Assembly (NCBI GenBank): GCA_019459485.1
Contig: JAIBEZ010000032.1
Span: 62,001-126,000, forward strand
Direction: 5' to 3'
Source of the DNA: Prolixibacteraceae bacterium
GTDB lineage: Bacteria; Bacteroidota; Bacteroidia; Bacteroidales; Prolixibacteraceae
DNA: 64,000 nucleotides
Below, piece after piece: positions 8,659-16,866 of this stretch (positions are counted from its first letter, which is position 1; every line of letters starts with the position of its first letter). A program made the translations under genes and the position numbers. The notes beneath the pieces were generated by a model. The model did not search any database and had not been told where the DNA came from. It saw only the letters and a list, made by a program, of their open reading frames with translations.

Positions 8659-8800
8659 AGTAAATCAGATTAGTTGGTTTTTGTTGAATAAATGAATTGC
8701 CAATTTATTCATTTTTTCTGAATACTTTTTAGAACGAATCTAAATACGGTCAATTTTCATAAAACAAGATTTATATGGGCTTTTTACTGGCAGAATCCGC

Positions 8801-8808
8801 TATTTTTG
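8801..8808 (+). promoter_or_regulatory. -7 promoter box (TATTTTTG) for iorA
   Basis: TATTTTTG fits TAnnTTTG. It is 31 bp before the ATG at 8839 and overlaps a TTG start candidate at 8806, which supports the ATG as the real start. No good -33 TTTG is visible at 19 nt upstream. Confidence 0.5.
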
Positions 8809-8838
8809 CTCCCGATTTTGAAATTTAAAAAACTGACT

Positions 8839-10434
8839 ATGCAAAAGCATTTGTTTTTGGGGGTTGAAGCGATCGGACAGGGAGCCATTGATGGCGGAAT
8901 GTCGGGCGTTTATGCATACCCCGGAACACCTTCTACAGAAATTACGGAATTTATACAGGATCATCCCTTAGCGGAAGAACGAAATATTCACCGTAAATGG
9001 TCGGCCAACGAGAAAACAGCCTTCGAGACTGCCCTCGGAATGTCGTATGCCGGAAAACGTGCCATGTCGTGCATGAAACATGTGGGACTGAACGTGGCAG
9101 CCGATGCCTTTATCAATGCAGCAATGACTGGAGTAAACGGCGGACTGATTTTAACAGTTGCCGACGATCCTTCGATGCATTCGTCGCAAAACGAGCAGGA
9201 TTCGCGTTTCTACGGAAAGTTTGCCATGGTTCCTATTCTTGAACCTTCGTCGCAGCAGGAAGCCTACGACATGGCCCGCGAAGGATTTGCCTTGTCGGAA
9301 CTGACCAAAGTGCCGGTAATGCTCCGGATCACCACCCGCATGGCGCATTCGCGTGCAGGAGTTGTTTGCAGCGAAGTGCTCGACGAAAACCAGCTTTCAA
9401 TGCCAGCCGATCCGCGTCAGTTTATTCTGCTTCCGGCCATTGCCCGACGCAAATACAAGGGATTGCTCCAAAGTCAGGATTTATTTCTGAAACTTTCAGA
9501 AGAATCAAAATACAACCGGTACGAAGAAGGGGAAGATACAAGTCTCGGAATTGTAGCCTGTGGAATTGCCTACAATTACCTGATGGAACATTATCCGAAC
9601 GGAACCTGTCCTTTTCCCGTGGTTAAAATATCGCAGTATCCGCTTCCTGAAAAACTCATCAAAAAGCTCAATCAGGAATGCGATGAGTTATTGGTTTTGG
9701 AAGAAGGCGCCCCAATGGTGGAAGAATCGCTGAAAGGATTTTTTGCCAACGGAAATCCGGTCAAAGGTCGTTTGGACGGAACTTTGCCCCGCGACGGCGA
9801 ATTGAATCCCGATTTGATTGCAAAAGCCCTTGGCAAAGAATTTTTCCAGGGGTACGATATTCCAGAAGTAGTGGCCAACCGTCCGCCGGCATTGTGCCAG
9901 GGTTGCGGTCACCAGGATGCTTATGTGGCGATGAACGAAGCGCTGGCCGATTACACAAAAGGCCGCGTATTTTCCGATATTGGCTGCTATACACTGGGCG
10001 CTTTGCCTCCGTACGAAACTATTTATTCGTGTGTCGATATGGGCGCTTCGATTACAATGGCAAAAGGAGCTGCTGACGCAGGCCTGATTCCATCGGTTGC
10101 AATGATTGGCGATTCAACTTTTGCACATTCAGGAATTACCGGTTTATTGGATGCGGTGAACGAAAAATCAAGCATCACCATTGTTATTTCTGACAACGAA
10201 TCGGTTTCGATGACCGGTGGACAAGATTCTTCGGCAATGGGAAAAATTGAATCAATTTGCATTGGCGTTGGAGTCGATCCGGCACACATTCACACCATCG
10301 TTCCGCTGCGGAAAAACCATGAAGAAATGGTTCGGTTGTTCCGTCAGGAATTTGCGTACGAAGGTGTTTCTGTAATTATTCCACGCCGCGAATGCATTCA
10401 GCGCGCAAGCAGCCGGAAGAGGAATCAAAAGTGA
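8839..10434 (+). CDS. iorA: Indolepyruvate:ferredoxin oxidoreductase, alpha subunit (short form)
   Basis: 531 aa from the ATG at 8839 (MQKHLFLG). Oxidises indolepyruvate and probably other aryl-pyruvates to the acyl-CoA with ferredoxin as acceptor, working with IorB; it serves aromatic amino-acid use or, in reverse, synthesis. The N-terminal pyrimidine-binding domain has YAYPGTPSTEITEF. The C-terminal thiamine-diphosphate domain has the CQGCGH motif (Cys353, Cys356), DIGCYTLGALPP and GDSTFAHSG followed by ISDNESVSMTGGQ. Classical IorA is over 600 aa and ends in a two-[4Fe-4S] ferredoxin domain; this one ends at PRRECIQRASSRKRNQK and lacks it, so electrons must leave by another route or partner. 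iorB follows after 95 bp. Confidence 0.9.
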   Translation: MQKHLFLGVEAIGQGAIDGGMSGVYAYPGTPSTEITEFIQDHPLAEERNIHRKWSANEKTAFETALGMSYAGKRAMSCMKHVGLNVAADAFINAAMTGVNGGLILTVADDPSMHSSQNEQDSRFYGKFAMVPILEPSSQQEAYDMAREGFALSELTKVPVMLRITTRMAHSRAGVVCSEVLDENQLSMPADPRQFILLPAIARRKYKGLLQSQDLFLKLSEESKYNRYEEGEDTSLGIVACGIAYNYLMEHYPNGTCPFPVVKISQYPLPEKLIKKLNQECDELLVLEEGAPMVEESLKGFFANGNPVKGRLDGTLPRDGELNPDLIAKALGKEFFQGYDIPEVVANRPPALCQGCGHQDAYVAMNEALADYTKGRVFSDIGCYTLGALPPYETIYSCVDMGASITMAKGAADAGLIPSVAMIGDSTFAHSGITGLLDAVNEKSSITIVISDNESVSMTGGQDSSAMGKIESICIGVGVDPAHIHTIVPLRKNHEEMVRLFRQEFAYEGVSVIIPRRECIQRASSRKRNQK

Positions 10435-10479
10435 TCAGTGGTCAGTCGCAGTAGGCAGAATGATCCCAGATGCCTGATA

Positions 10480-10528
10480 TTGAACCGACTTTTAACTTTT
10501 AACATTGAACTTTTAACTTGAAACTCAT
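10480..10528 (+). repeat. Degenerate heptad repeat (CTTTTAAC/ACTTGAAAC type)
   Basis: Between iorA and iorB a run of imperfect 7-10 bp units is present (CTTTTAAC, CTTTTAACAT, TGAACTTTTAAC, TTGAAAC). It belongs with similar runs at about 16090, 17905, 20990 and 29460. Confidence 0.5.
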
Positions 10529-10529
10529 T

Positions 10530-11111
10530 ATGAAATCAGACATCATACTTGCAGGAGTTGGCGGACAGGGAATTTTATCGATCGCAACCGCATTGGGCGA
10601 GGCCGCTTTGGCCGACGGACTGCTCATTAAACAAGCCGAAACGCATGGAATGAGCCAACGTGGCGGAGCCGTTTATTCACACATGCGCATTTCCGATCAG
10701 CCCATTTCTTCGGATTTAATTCCCGGCGGAAGTGCGGATCTGATCTTATCGGTTGAACCGATGGAATCGCTGCGTTATCTGCCATATCTTTCAGAAACAG
10801 GCTATCTGGTAACCAACATCACCCCATTTGTCAACATCCCGAACTATCCAGACATTGAACTGGTATTGGCCGAGATCCGGAAATTGCCACGTTTTATTGC
10901 CATCGATGCCGATGCGATTGCCAAAGAAGTGGGCAGTTCGCGTGCTTCAAACATGGTGATGCTGGGCGCTGCATCTCCTTTTATCGACATCGAATTCTCG
11001 AAGATTGAGAATGGCATACGCACCATTTTTGAGCGAAAAGGCGAAGCCGTTGTGAATATGAACCTCGAAGCTTTGCGCCGCGGACGTGCTTTTGCAGAAG
11101 AAAACCGCTAG
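10530..11111 (+). CDS. iorB: Indolepyruvate:ferredoxin oxidoreductase, beta subunit
   Basis: 193 aa from the ATG at 10530 (MKSDIILAG); an upstream TTG at 10518 lies in the heptad repeat and is less likely. This is the 2-oxoacid oxidoreductase gamma-type domain: GVGGQGILSIA near the N-terminus, then QAETHGMSQRGGAVYSHMRI and LILSVEPMESLRYLPYL. It forms the heteromeric IorAB enzyme with the preceding gene. Length is normal for the family. The next gene begins 1 bp after its stop, so the three genes may be one transcript. Confidence 0.92.
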   Translation: MKSDIILAGVGGQGILSIATALGEAALADGLLIKQAETHGMSQRGGAVYSHMRISDQPISSDLIPGGSADLILSVEPMESLRYLPYLSETGYLVTNITPFVNIPNYPDIELVLAEIRKLPRFIAIDADAIAKEVGSSRASNMVMLGAASPFIDIEFSKIENGIRTIFERKGEAVVNMNLEALRRGRAFAEENR

Positions 11112-11112
11112 A

Positions 11113-11580
11113 ATGCAGCTGCTTCAAACATTAAAACCTGCTACGTCCCGCCGGAATCTTCTATTTATTGCCGCATTCGTATGGACATTTGCCGGAGGAA
11201 TGTTGCTTACAAAAGGAATTGTGATGATGGGCTTACAGACTGATTTTATGCTTGTCAGAATTGTAGCAAGCATGATTGGCGGTGCAGTATTTTATGCTGT
11301 TTTGTTCACAAAAATATCAAACAAACACATTGCCAGAATCATTCGCCTGAAGAATGATCGCCCATGCATTTTCTCCTTCTTCAATTTCAGGAGTTATTTA
11401 ATGATGACGGTAATGATTTCAATGGGTGTGTTTCTCCGGAAAACCGGAATCGTTTCTCCTTTTTATCTTTCCGTATTGTATGTCACGATGGGCATTCCAT
11501 TATTCGCTTCTGCTTTCCGGTTTTATTATTCCGGATTTTATTATCAAATGGTTGCGGTGAAAATCAATAAGCTTTATTAA
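11113..11580 (+). CDS. Conserved-looking integral membrane protein, unknown function
   Basis: 155 aa from the ATG at 11113, directly behind iorB. Four hydrophobic segments can be seen: residues about 18-40 (LLFIAAFVWTFAGGMLLTKG), 50-70, 95-115 and 120-140. Between helices 2 and 3 lies a short basic loop (RIIRLKNDRPCIFSF). I do not recognise the family. Tight spacing after iorB suggests co-transcription, but the content gives no hint of a role in indolepyruvate metabolism. No signal peptide or catalytic motif. Confidence 0.65.
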   Translation: MQLLQTLKPATSRRNLLFIAAFVWTFAGGMLLTKGIVMMGLQTDFMLVRIVASMIGGAVFYAVLFTKISNKHIARIIRLKNDRPCIFSFFNFRSYLMMTVMISMGVFLRKTGIVSPFYLSVLYVTMGIPLFASAFRFYYSGFYYQMVAVKINKLY

Positions 11581-11737
11581 TCTGATTTTATTTAATCGAC
11601 GGTAATATTTGTGAATCCTTTTTGAAACATTCTTCGAGAATTAATGTAAAATTTCATTCAAGACTTCGGGTTGCTTTTTTTGAATTTCTTCAATAGTGAA
11701 TTTTCATTTTGCTGTTTTAACCTTAAAAAAAACGATT

Positions 11738-12259
11738 ATGCCAGTAAAAAAGCTAAAAGCCTTTCTTGATGAAACCAATGTCAGGTATCTGACAATCAGA
11801 CATTCAAGCGCCTATACATCTCAGGAGATTGCGGCATCGGCTCACGTTTCAGGAAAAGAGTTTGCAAAAACGGTCATGATTAAAATCGATGGTGAGATGG
11901 CAATGGCAGTATTACCAGCTTCTTACCATATTGATTTTGATAGTCTTAAGGAAATCTTCGGAACAAAAAGTGTTACACTGGCCAGTGAGGCCGAATTTAA
12001 AGATAGGTTTCCTGATTGTGAAATAGGTGCAATGCCACCTTTTGGAAATCTGTACGGTATGGTTGTTTATGTTGCCGATTCGCTGGCAGAACACAAGGAA
12101 ATTGCATTCAACGCAGGCACTCATACCGAATTGATTAAATTAAGTTATGCAGATTATAAACGTTTAGTGAAACCACGAGTTTTTAAGTTCTCTTGGAAAA
12201 CAGTTTCTTTTCCGGGTGATCCCATGGAAAGATGGGACGAAGATTACAGGGGTAATTAA
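11738..12259 (+). CDS. YbaK/ProX-type aminoacyl-tRNA deacylase domain protein
   Basis: 173 aa from the ATG at 11738; a GTG at 11696 is in frame but gives an unlikely N-terminus. It is a single YbaK domain: [23 protein letters not shown] with the invariant-type Lys, then [12 protein letters not shown], a GAMPPFG block (about residues 104-110) and [14 protein letters not shown]. Family members hydrolyse mischarged tRNAs (Cys-tRNA(Pro), Ala-tRNA(Pro) and others) in trans. Which amino acid is removed here cannot be told. Monocistronic, convergent with fabI; a strong terminator separates them. Confidence 0.85.
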   Translation: MPVKKLKAFLDETNVRYLTIRHSSAYTSQEIAASAHVSGKEFAKTVMIKIDGEMAMAVLPASYHIDFDSLKEIFGTKSVTLASEAEFKDRFPDCEIGAMPPFGNLYGMVVYVADSLAEHKEIAFNAGTHTELIKLSYADYKRLVKPRVFKFSWKTVSFPGDPMERWDEDYRGN

Positions 12260-12272
12260 TGGAAAAGAATAA

Positions 12273-12414
12273 GATTGTCCGTTTACATACCTATTTGGCA
12301 TTTTGCTTCAGTCAGTTTTGGTCATTTATTGTCATTCTGTTGTTATTTTCTGGCAACTTAATGACTACCAAATGACAATTGAATGACTTTTATGACATTG
12401 GATAATATTACGGA
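12273..12414 (+). repeat. Dispersed ~140-bp repeat, copy 1 (MITE-like)
   Basis: It aligns in inverted orientation with 45132-45259 at close to nine in ten identical positions, apart from one 13-bp indel near the right end. Shared blocks include CCGTTTACATACCTATTTG and CTGGCAACTTAATGACTACC. Both ends carry TCCGT in inverted orientation (TCCGTTTACATA and TCCGTAATATTA), like short imperfect terminal repeats. The right half holds AATGAC at 12360, 12371 and 12382, exactly 11 bp apart. No open frame covers it. It lies between two convergent genes. Confidence 0.7.
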
Positions 12415-12421
12415 TATTCAT

Positions 12422-12460
12422 AAAAAACAAAAACCGGTAACTTACCGGTTTTTGTTTTTT
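12422..12460. terminator. Strong bidirectional terminator between ybaK-like and fabI
   Basis: Perfect 19-bp inverted repeat: AAAAAACAAAAACCGGTAA, one central base, then its exact complement ending in TTTGTTTTTT. It serves both convergent genes. Confidence 0.92.
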
Positions 12461-12473
12461 ATTATAGGAAAAA

Positions 12474-13346
12474 TTAGTCAAATGGGTGATCATCGCAGGG
12501 TTCTGCTTTTCCGCACTCGCATTCGCAGCCAAGACCTTTTTCATACTGGGTCAAGGCACGCAGGCTCATTCCCATTGAAGAGAAGCCTCCATCGTGGAAA
12601 AGGTTTTGCATGGTTACTTTCTTTGTCAGGTCGGAGAAAAGCGTGATGCAATAGTCGGCACATTCGTCTCCGGTTGCATTGCCAAGTGGCGACATTCTTT
12701 CGGAGAAATCAAGCAACTGTCCGATACCTTTTACGCCTGCTCCGGCAGTTGTCAGGGTTGGCGACTGCGAAATTGTGTTGATGCGCACATTGCGTTCGCG
12801 TCCGTAAATATATCCGAAACTGCGGGCAATCGACTCAAGTAGCGCTTTGGCGTCGGCCATATCGTTGTATCCGTAGAAAGTACGTTGTGCAGCTACATAC
12901 GACAAGGCAACCACCGAACCCCATTGGTTGATGGCATCCAGTTTACGGGCAACCTGCAATACTTTGTGAAACGAAACCGCTGAAATGTCAAGCGTTTTTG
13001 TCAGGTAATTATAGTCCAGATCGCTGTAATGACGGCCTTTGCGTACATTTGGCGACATCCCGATCGAATGCAGTACAAAGTCGATTTTGCCTCCCAGCAC
13101 TTCCATGGATTGTTTGAAAAGGTTTTCCAAGTCTTCAACGCTGGTTGCATCGGCTTCAATCGCAACTGTGTTGCATGCTTCAGCCAGCTTGGCTGTATCG
13201 CCCATACGCATTGCTACTCCGGTGTTTGACAAGGTAAACGATGCACCTTCTTCGAATGCTCTCTGAGCAACTTTCCACGCAATTGAATCGGCATTCAGGG
13301 CTCCAAAAATAATCCCTCGTTTGCCTTTCAGTAAATTATAAGCCAT
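12474..13346 (-). CDS. fabI: Enoyl-[acyl-carrier-protein] reductase (NADH), FabI type
   Basis: 290 aa from the ATG at 13346 (MAYNLLKG). Catalyses the last reduction of each fatty-acid elongation cycle in the cytoplasm. The SDR fold is complete: GIIFGALNADSIAWKVA cofactor region, HSIGMSP, and the FabI active site Tyr160-x6-Lys167 in YNDMADAK, then NTISQSPTLTTAG. The C-terminus runs past the usual end with a cysteine-rich tail GLGCECECGKAEPC (Cys274, 276, 278, 284) plus an acidic end, which may bind a metal. It follows batE by 62 bp and may be read from the bat operon or its own start. Confidence 0.93.
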   Translation of the reverse strand: MAYNLLKGKRGIIFGALNADSIAWKVAQRAFEEGASFTLSNTGVAMRMGDTAKLAEACNTVAIEADATSVEDLENLFKQSMEVLGGKIDFVLHSIGMSPNVRKGRHYSDLDYNYLTKTLDISAVSFHKVLQVARKLDAINQWGSVVALSYVAAQRTFYGYNDMADAKALLESIARSFGYIYGRERNVRINTISQSPTLTTAGAGVKGIGQLLDFSERMSPLGNATGDECADYCITLFSDLTKKVTMQNLFHDGGFSSMGMSLRALTQYEKGLGCECECGKAEPCDDHPFD

Positions 13347-13408
13347 AGTTCTAAATTTTAAGGTTATTAACAACCGTTAAAGAAAATGGTTGTCAATGAT
13401 TCCATTAA

Positions 13409-14158
13409 TTATATTCTTTCAATAGATTCGGTTAGAAGCCACCCCTTGTTGCCATCGGCCAGCCTGACTTCGAGCCAGTCGCCCAGTTTGTCGGTAATTT
13501 TAACTTTTAATCCTTCGTGAATCACAAACAAGTTGGTTCCTTTTTCGGAAGGAGAACTTTTTACCGTTACAGTTGGCTGAATGACGATGGCGTAAGTGTG
13601 GTTGACCATCCAGCTTTTTTGTTTGGCGGCAAACGACCAGCTAAAAATTGAAATAAAGATCAAAAAGCAGGCGGTCCAAAATGCTATTCGCCGCACATCG
13701 CCCGATCTGGCAAAAAAGTACAATCCTGCCAAACTTAAAAATAACAGAAAGCTTACAATACTGATGAAAGCCCAGGTGTCGGTAGTTTGACTGTTGATGA
13801 TCGAATTCCACCACCTGATGATAAATATTCCGGGCAGTTCCTGAATGGAGTCAACTACGTATTGATTCGCGACCTGAAGGTTAAAGTCGATGTCCTCGTC
13901 GTCAGGAGAAAGTAGTTTTGCCCGTTCGTAATTCAGGATGGCCTGAGTATATTGGGCTGTTTTGTAATAGGCATTGCCAAGGTTGAAATAAACTTCTTTC
14001 GATTCGAGGCCTGACATTAATATTTGATTGTAAACCTCAATCGCCTCGTTGAATTCATCTTTCACATAGTGGTCGTTTGCCTTTTGAAGCAAGTCTGCCT
14101 GTGCAAAAAGTGTGGCGGTAAAAAGGATTGCCAGTATGGTATTGAATAGTCGTTTCAT
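13409..14158 (-). CDS. batE: BatE: TPR and SH3-domain membrane protein
   Basis: 249 aa. Signal peptide (1-20), TPR units at about residues 22-95 (EVYFNLGNAYYKTAQYTQAI, KLLSPDDEDIDFNLQ), two membrane helices (about 130-150 and 160-180), and a C-terminal bacterial SH3 domain (VTVKSSPSEKGTNLFVIHEG...WLEVRLADGNKGWL). This order is the usual BatE layout. The Bat proteins were first linked to aerotolerance in Bacteroides fragilis; a complex at the inner membrane that works with the MoxR ATPase is likely. Last bat gene of the leftward operon. Confidence 0.88.
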   Translation of the reverse strand: MKRLFNTILAILFTATLFAQADLLQKANDHYVKDEFNEAIEVYNQILMSGLESKEVYFNLGNAYYKTAQYTQAILNYERAKLLSPDDEDIDFNLQVANQYVVDSIQELPGIFIIRWWNSIINSQTTDTWAFISIVSFLLFLSLAGLYFFARSGDVRRIAFWTACFLIFISIFSWSFAAKQKSWMVNHTYAIVIQPTVTVKSSPSEKGTNLFVIHEGLKVKITDKLGDWLEVRLADGNKGWLLTESIERI

Positions 14159-14176
14159 CTGTAATTGTTTCTGTTG

Positions 14177-16000
14177 TTACTTGATTTGCTTTTCAAAAAT
14201 ACCCATCACTTTGGCTGCACCATCGTAAATTTCTTTCATGGTTCCCGAAAATGCTGCAGGTGCATATCGTGCAAATTCGCAGTCGTCAATAATTTTCATC
14301 AGTTCATTTATCACTTCCTGATCAATGCCTTTGGCCGACAGGGTGGACGAAGCTCTTTCACGGTTGAGTTCAGCAACCGGAATCGAAAGCTTGTCGCTCA
14401 GATATCCCCAAAGCGCTTTAATCACTGATTCATAGAATTTTTCGGCCTGATTGTTTTTCAGAAATCCGGCTGCTGCTTTCAGGCGTTTCAGCGCAACTTT
14501 GTTAGCTTGTTTGTTTCGGACCAGTGCAATGTTCGCGCTTTCTTTTATCTTTTTCCGGTTCAGCACAAAAACAATTGCAAAGGCAATTAAACTCAGCAGG
14601 TAAATGGCGTAAAATTCAAGGGTTCCGTAAAATGAACTTCCCTTTGGTTTCAGTTTCGACTTGTTTTGTTTGATAAACCGGATATCTTTCCCGATCATTT
14701 TAACATCTTGTTTCGAGTACGAACTTACAACTGAAGCATTCGGGTCGTCGGTTCCTTTTTCAACGCTTATTTTAAAGGCTTCGGTCGAACGGGTTTCGTA
14801 TTGTCGGGTTGCCGGGTTGAAAAAGACAAACTTAACAGGTTCAATAGTAAAATTACCTGCAAATCTTGGAATGAAAAGATATTCAAATGTAATGGATCCG
14901 CTTAGTCCGTTGTCATTTGCAGTAATTTGGTTGCTGGTTTTGGGTTCATAGGTTTCAAAATCTTCGGGTAACTCAATCTTTGGCGGATTGATGAGCGTGA
15001 GGTTTCCGCTTCCTTTAACGGTTAGTTTCAGGGTTACAGCTTCGTTTGATTTAATATTGTTTTTATCCAATTCTCCGGAAAAGCTAAATGAACCGACAGC
15101 TCCGGAGAAATTGGCCGGTTGGTTGGGCAAATCCTTCACATTGACAGTAATAGGATCACTCACAACTTTCGCTTTTACAACGCGGTAGTTGTCGAAAAAA
15201 TCGTCAAAGAATCCCCGCTGCTGACCAACACGCTGGCGAACCAGACAAGTAATTTCGAATGGATCGATGCGGATAGCGCCTGTTTGCTGAGGAAACAGAA
15301 TTGTTTTTTTCAGTACTCCAATCTGATAAATTTTGCCGTTATAAACTTCGCGGGTGAAATTAACTTGTTGGGGTACATCAATTTCTTTGGTCCAGAAACC
15401 TTCGTAAGAGGGTAATTTCACTTCGTCGAAACCGCTAAGTGGAACATTCTGGCTAAGATATAATTTAACGGTTGCAATTATTTGCTCGCCTTTAGAAACG
15501 TTGGTTTTGTCAAGGTTCAATTTCACAAACAGGTTGTCCTTGCTGATGTTTCCGGTGGGAGAAGCTTCCGCTTCTGCCTGATTTTGCTGATTCTGCTGAC
15601 TTGCTGACTGTTGTGGCTGTCCTTTTGCAACCTGTATCTCAAGGCTGTTCGATTCGTATATTTTACCGTCAACTTTTATGGAGGCCGGACGAATAGTAAA
15701 TTTTCCTTCTTTTTTGGCGCGAAGTACAAAAATGTATGAGAAGCTGGTTGATTGGGTCGTTTTTCCGTTTATAATTTGAATGCTTGAGCTTTGCGATGTT
15801 GACGGGCCCATCAGTACATCAAAATTTGAAAGATCGGGCAATTGCAAATCAGTACCCTTTTCGTTCAGCGTAAAACCTAGCCTGAACTGGTCACCAATGC
15901 CAACGATTTCAGGCCCTTCCATAATAAACCGAACATTGTCGGCCATTGCTGAAAATCCAACAAATAACGCTATCAGTAGAATATTTATTTTTTTGATCAT
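14177..16000 (-). CDS. batD: BatD: large periplasmic Bat protein
   Basis: 607 aa. Signal peptide (1-20), then several beta-rich domains of BatD type (IGDQFRLGFTLNEKGTDLQLPDLSNFDVLMGPSTSQSSS; SKGEQIIATVKLYLSQ; FSFSGELDKNNIKSNEAVTLKLTVKGSGNL; FEYLFIPRFAGNFTIEP), a single membrane helix near residue 455-475 and a cytoplasmic C-terminal helical region. A Gln/Asn-rich linker (QQSASQQNQQNQAEAE) sits near residue 135. Normal length for the family. Thought to be the periplasmic arm of the Bat complex. batE starts 18 bp downstream. Confidence 0.9.
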   Translation of the reverse strand: MIKKINILLIALFVGFSAMADNVRFIMEGPEIVGIGDQFRLGFTLNEKGTDLQLPDLSNFDVLMGPSTSQSSSIQIINGKTTQSTSFSYIFVLRAKKEGKFTIRPASIKVDGKIYESNSLEIQVAKGQPQQSASQQNQQNQAEAEASPTGNISKDNLFVKLNLDKTNVSKGEQIIATVKLYLSQNVPLSGFDEVKLPSYEGFWTKEIDVPQQVNFTREVYNGKIYQIGVLKKTILFPQQTGAIRIDPFEITCLVRQRVGQQRGFFDDFFDNYRVVKAKVVSDPITVNVKDLPNQPANFSGAVGSFSFSGELDKNNIKSNEAVTLKLTVKGSGNLTLINPPKIELPEDFETYEPKTSNQITANDNGLSGSITFEYLFIPRFAGNFTIEPVKFVFFNPATRQYETRSTEAFKISVEKGTDDPNASVVSSYSKQDVKMIGKDIRFIKQNKSKLKPKGSSFYGTLEFYAIYLLSLIAFAIVFVLNRKKIKESANIALVRNKQANKVALKRLKAAAGFLKNNQAEKFYESVIKALWGYLSDKLSIPVAELNRERASSTLSAKGIDQEVINELMKIIDDCEFARYAPAAFSGTMKEIYDGAAKVMGIFEKQIK

Positions 16001-16082
16001 AGTATCTTCAAGGTTTCTTTTTTCAAGGCTTCAAAAATAGCGAAAAGTTTAACGTATCCAGTTTAACGTTTAAAGTTCCTAT

Positions 16083-16129
16083 CACGTGACTAACTTGAAA
16101 CTTGAAACTTTGAACCTGGAACTTTTTTG
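16083..16129. repeat. Degenerate heptad repeat (AACTTGAAACTTGAAAC type)
   Basis: Run of imperfect 7-bp units between batC and batD: AACTTGAAACTTGAAACTT then TGAACCTGGAAC. The same pattern, almost base for base, occurs at 29459-29490 where it is part of a gene. Confidence 0.6.
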
Positions 16130-16861
16130 TTACCAGTCCTTCTCCACTTGCTTCGATTTGGCTCTCAAAGCTTGCACTTTTTTAACTTTTTCCTGGGTTT
16201 TCTTTTCGCTGTTTTCAAGTGCCTGCAACATTTGTTCTGCATTTTGCTTTGATATTTTGTTTTGTGGTTGTTGTTGCTGGTCCTGCTTTTGCTGATCCTG
16301 ATCTTTTTTATCCTGATCCTTGTTCTGGTCTTTATCTTTGTCTTTATCCTGATCTTTATTTTTGTCCTTGTCCTTATCCTGTTTCTTCTGCTCTTCTTCC
16401 TGTTTTTTCTTCAGGTTCATGGCATACAGTAAATTGTATTTTGTCTCAAGATCTTTTGGATTGTTTCTCAGCGCCTGTTTGTATGCTTCAATACTTTCAT
16501 CCAGCTTGTTGTTCATGAGCAGTGAGTTGCCCATATTGTGAAGCGCATGGCTCTTTTCAACTTTATCGGTGGTCAGCTCAGATATTTCCTTGAATTTCTC
16601 AGCCGATTCTTCAAACTTCATCTGTTTGTACAAAGAATTCGACAGATTAAAATTCCATTTCGGGTCGGTTGGTTTTTTATCAAGGGCTTTACGGTATTCA
16701 ATTTCGGCTTTATTGAACAATGTCGAGTCGATTTTTGTAGTGTCCTTTAAGGCTGCACCGTAATATTTATTTCCCTGTCTTACAAATTTCCGTTCGTTTT
16801 GAGCATGGGTTAAAATTGCCAAAGCAAACAGAAAAATGATCATTAAACTTAATTGTTTCAT
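16130..16861 (-). CDS. batC: BatC: TPR protein with charged low-complexity linker
   Basis: 243 aa. Signal peptide (1-20), then TPR units (AEIEYRKALDKKPTDPKWNF; KSHALHNMGNSLLMNNKLDE; AIEAYKQALRNNPKDLETKYN). Residues about 152-205 are almost only K, D, N and Q in KDKD/KDQD-type repeats, followed by a Gln-rich part and a helical end (NAEQMLQALENSEKKTQEKV). The linker is coded by an imperfect short tandem repeat (16275-16385) that could vary in length by slippage. It is 5 bp from batB and part of the same transcript. Likely a protein-protein adaptor in the Bat complex. Confidence 0.88.
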   Translation of the reverse strand: MKQLSLMIIFLFALAILTHAQNERKFVRQGNKYYGAALKDTTKIDSTLFNKAEIEYRKALDKKPTDPKWNFNLSNSLYKQMKFEESAEKFKEISELTTDKVEKSHALHNMGNSLLMNNKLDESIEAYKQALRNNPKDLETKYNLLYAMNLKKKQEEEQKKQDKDKDKNKDQDKDKDKDQNKDQDKKDQDQQKQDQQQQPQNKISKQNAEQMLQALENSEKKTQEKVKKVQALRAKSKQVEKDW

Positions 16862-16866
16862 ATCGT

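Noticed and set aside
12349-12367. Sigma-54 promoter inside dispersed repeat copy 1 (TGGCAACTTAATGACT)
   Set aside because: The -24 part fits but the -12 GC is missing; no gene follows in that direction.
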